Assembly (NCBI RefSeq): GCF_006442545.2 | Contig: NZ_CP083952.1 | Coordinates: forward strand, 1,116,001 to 1,180,000 | Length of the DNA stretch: 64,000 nt | Direction of reading: 5' to 3' | Source: Mesorhizobium sp. B2-1-8 | GTDB lineage: Bacteria; Pseudomonadota; Alphaproteobacteria; Rhizobiales; Rhizobiaceae | Part shown: positions 62,416 to 64,000 of the stretch, piece by piece | How positions within the stretch are numbered: the stretch's first letter is position 1 | How the letters are laid out: each line of letters opens with the position of its first letter | Position numbers and translations under genes: made by a program | The notes under the pieces: generated by a model | What the model was told of the DNA's origin: nothing | Databases searched by the model: none | The model's input: only the letters and a program-made list of their open reading frames with translations

Positions 62416-62742
62416 TCAGCCCATCATGTTGATGATCGGCGCGATCTCGACGTTGCAGTTCGGCTCCATCAGGATCGGACACTCCCTGGCCTTGCTGGCC
62501 GCGTCATCGATGTCCTTCGCCTCGATGATCGAATAGCCCCCGGTCGGGTTGCTGCCGCCATTGTTCTCGACCTTGCCGCCCGGTAGCACCGTCTTCGACA
62601 TGCCGACAGGATTGCCGCGCTCGACCACGGCCGAGCCGAGCTTTCCGAACCAGCCTGTCCAGGCGTCGGTCATTGCCTTGCGGTCCGCCTCGTTCGCCGG
62701 CATCTTGCCCGAGCCATGATAGATGTAGAGAAACTTTGTCAT
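62416..62742 (-). CDS. YCII-related/DGPF domain protein
   Basis: 108 aa. ATG 62742 follows GGAGGAGAG at good spacing; an upstream ATG at 62766 is less likely. MTKFLYIYHGSGKMP, then a middle VLPGGKVENNGGSNPTGGYS and a final PILMEPNCNVEIAPI match small alpha/beta-barrel YCII-like proteins that some genomes annotate as PhnB- or DGPF-like. Possible roles include ligand binding or a dehydrochlorination-like reaction; unknown here. Confidence 0.75.
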   Translation of the reverse strand: MTKFLYIYHGSGKMPANEADRKAMTDAWTGWFGKLGSAVVERGNPVGMSKTVLPGGKVENNGGSNPTGGYSIIEAKDIDDAASKARECPILMEPNCNVEIAPIINMMG

Positions 62743-62941
62743 GCTCTCCTCCCTGATCAGCGGCATCGAACCGACATGCGGTCATGCCGCCCGCCGATCA
62801 TCGGACCAAAATGCCCATCAGGCAATTTAAAATGCGCGAGCGCTAATGTTCGTGCTTCCGCGAGCGCATCGCCATACCCCACCCAGCCGTCCTGAAGGGC
62901 GGCGCGACGGTTCCTGGATACCTGCGTTGCGGCAAGCTTCA

Positions 62942-64000
62942 TCACTTGGGCAGAACGCCGGCCGTCGGAAGTGCCGCACTCTTCGGCGCCTGCGGCCCGC
63001 CGGAATAGAATTTCGAGGCCGGGTTCTCCTGCATGAAATCGTAGGCGACCATGCCGAGCGGCCGCTTTTGCCGTTCCGATGCCGCCTGATGCCAGGGGAT
63101 CACCTGGCGCAGCGCCTCGAGTGCCGCGGTTGGCGCCTCGCCGAATTTCCGCTGCGGGTTCTGCGCCTTGCGGATTTCCATCCAATAGCTTGCCGTCAAC
63201 AGGTCCTGCGCCAGCAGATGGAACGACACGTCGACCGCCTCGCGGGCGCGTTGCGTCTTGATGCGGGTCTGCGCTTCCAGATCCTCGACGGTGGCGACGA
63301 TGGCCTGGCCATTCGGTGTCACCGGCGTGCCGAGGTCGGCCAGTTCCTGCCAGAGATCGGTCGGCAAATAGCCGTCGAAGGTCGGGATATCCTTGCGCTC
63401 TTCGGGTTTCAGTACATCGGCCGGCTTGACCACGGTGAAGAAGGGGTTGCGGAAACGCTCGATGCGCTGCGCTACCGCGACGCCGAGATTGGTGAGAGAG
63501 ATTGTGAAAGCTTCGACCTGATTGGCCATGGGATAAGGATCCCAATTGGCGTTGGAGAAGATATAGCCGGACTTGCCGTTACTCAGCGGCCCGCCCTTGA
63601 TGTAATATTTCATGAATTGCGGCGTGCTCAGCTCCGGCGAGCTCTGCGGCGTCAGGCCTGGCAGCACGGCCGGATTGTGATCCGACGAATTGATGGAGAG
63701 CAGCACGGATTGGCGCAGATCCGCCCAGGCCTGCCAGGCCGAGCCCTGGCGCTGGCTGGAGGCGCGCATGCTTTCCGGGTCCTGGATGATGCGGGCCGGA
63801 TCCTCATCGAAGAGATAGCTGCCCTTGATCATGTCCATGATCCTCGCGGCATCCCATGTCAGCCACGGGTAAGGCCGCATGGATTGCACCGGCACCGATA
63901 TCGGCGTGACGCTGGAATTCATGCCGTTCAGTCCCATGGCGAAGCTGAGGTCGGTCCATTCCAGCAGTTTTCGCGCGTCCTCCAGCAAAAGCACCGCCTG
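62942..64000 (-). CDS. Aromatic amino acid lyase (HAL/PAL family), C-terminal part
   Basis: The frame is open to the right edge, so the N-terminus is outside the window; 352 residues are visible, ending AALPTAGVLPK. The segment SVLLSINSSDHNPAVLPGLT resembles the histidase/phenylalanine ammonia-lyase pattern in which a conserved NSDNP-like motif precedes the C-terminal helical half; AVAQRIERFRNPFF fits the later helix. The Ala-Ser-Gly segment that forms the MIO cofactor would lie upstream. Substrate (His, Phe, Tyr or other) cannot be decided. Confidence 0.65.
   Translation of the reverse strand, partial: QAVLLLEDARKLLEWTDLSFAMGLNGMNSSVTPISVPVQSMRPYPWLTWDAARIMDMIKGSYLFDEDPARIIQDPESMRASSQRQGSAWQAWADLRQSVLLSINSSDHNPAVLPGLTPQSSPELSTPQFMKYYIKGGPLSNGKSGYIFSNANWDPYPMANQVEAFTISLTNLGVAVAQRIERFRNPFFTVVKPADVLKPEERKDIPTFDGYLPTDLWQELADLGTPVTPNGQAIVATVEDLEAQTRIKTQRAREAVDVSFHLLAQDLLTASYWMEIRKAQNPQRKFGEAPTAALEALRQVIPWHQAASERQKRPLGMVAYDFMQENPASKFYSGGPQAPKSAALPTAGVLPK

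Overview
The window is high-GC chromosomal DNA of an alphaproteobacterium of the Rhizobiales, most like Mesorhizobium. The indications are the many ABC importers with rhizobial gene orders, the intergenic mosaic palindromes, an iron-box-like site of TGA-N9-TCA form, and the housekeeping genes typA, ppa, pdxY, M3 peptidase, DUF1062 and DUF2007. This assignment is inference from gene content; no marker gene was searched.

Layout. 1-6.1 kb: start of a ZnuA-like metal-binding protein with a Zur-like site, a LuxR-type regulator, and divergent from it a spermidine/putrescine-type ABC importer (ATPase frameshifted) with an SDR. 6.4-7.3 kb: a secreted Gly/Asn/Ala-rich protein. 7.4-20.8 kb: two divergent arms around a double-winged-helix GntR regulator. 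The left arm holds a second polyamine-type importer, a glycosyltransferase, three cupins and an aldehyde dehydrogenase. The right arm holds a second glycosyltransferase, a glutamine-synthetase-like ligase and an FAD oxidase. 21-24.7 kb: IclR regulator and pcaIJF (beta-ketoadipate). 25.1-30.1 kb: BMP/nucleoside-type ABC importer. 30.2-32.1 kb: small membrane protein, luciferase-like monooxygenase, isochorismatase-like hydrolase. 32.3-34.7 kb: exbB-exbD-tonB. 34.7-36.5 kb: two small proteins, a nitroreductase remnant, tRNA-Ala(CGC), YggT and DUF167. 36.5-44.3 kb: RpiR regulator, sugar-type ABC system, SDR and an M81 (MlrC-like) metallopeptidase. 44.3-60.7 kb: mostly housekeeping and stress genes (M3 peptidase, carbonic anhydrase, pdxY, LemA/TPM proteins, ppa, TetR plus MFS pump, typA, LysE exporter). 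60.75-62.30 kb: a complete IS with a frameshifted transposase. 62.4-64.0 kb: a YCII-like protein and the C-terminal part of an aromatic amino acid lyase.

How the genes work together. The 7.4-20.8 kb locus looks like an amine utilisation pathway of the Puu type: import, gamma-glutamylation, FAD-dependent oxidation, aldehyde dehydrogenation. The two embedded UDP-glycosyltransferase-like proteins are not part of any Puu pathway I know, and this is the best candidate for an undescribed system. The pca genes convert 3-oxoadipate to succinyl-CoA and acetyl-CoA under an IclR regulator with a clear palindromic operator.

Two cross-cutting observations. First, several genes carry one-base indels, mostly at homopolymers (importer ATPase, exbB, tonB twice, a secreted protein), which could be assembly error or real decay. 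Second, at least five families of imperfect palindromic repeats sit between genes; one copy provides the 5' coding sequence of a TPM-domain gene and another hairpin lies inside the 3' end of the M81 gene.
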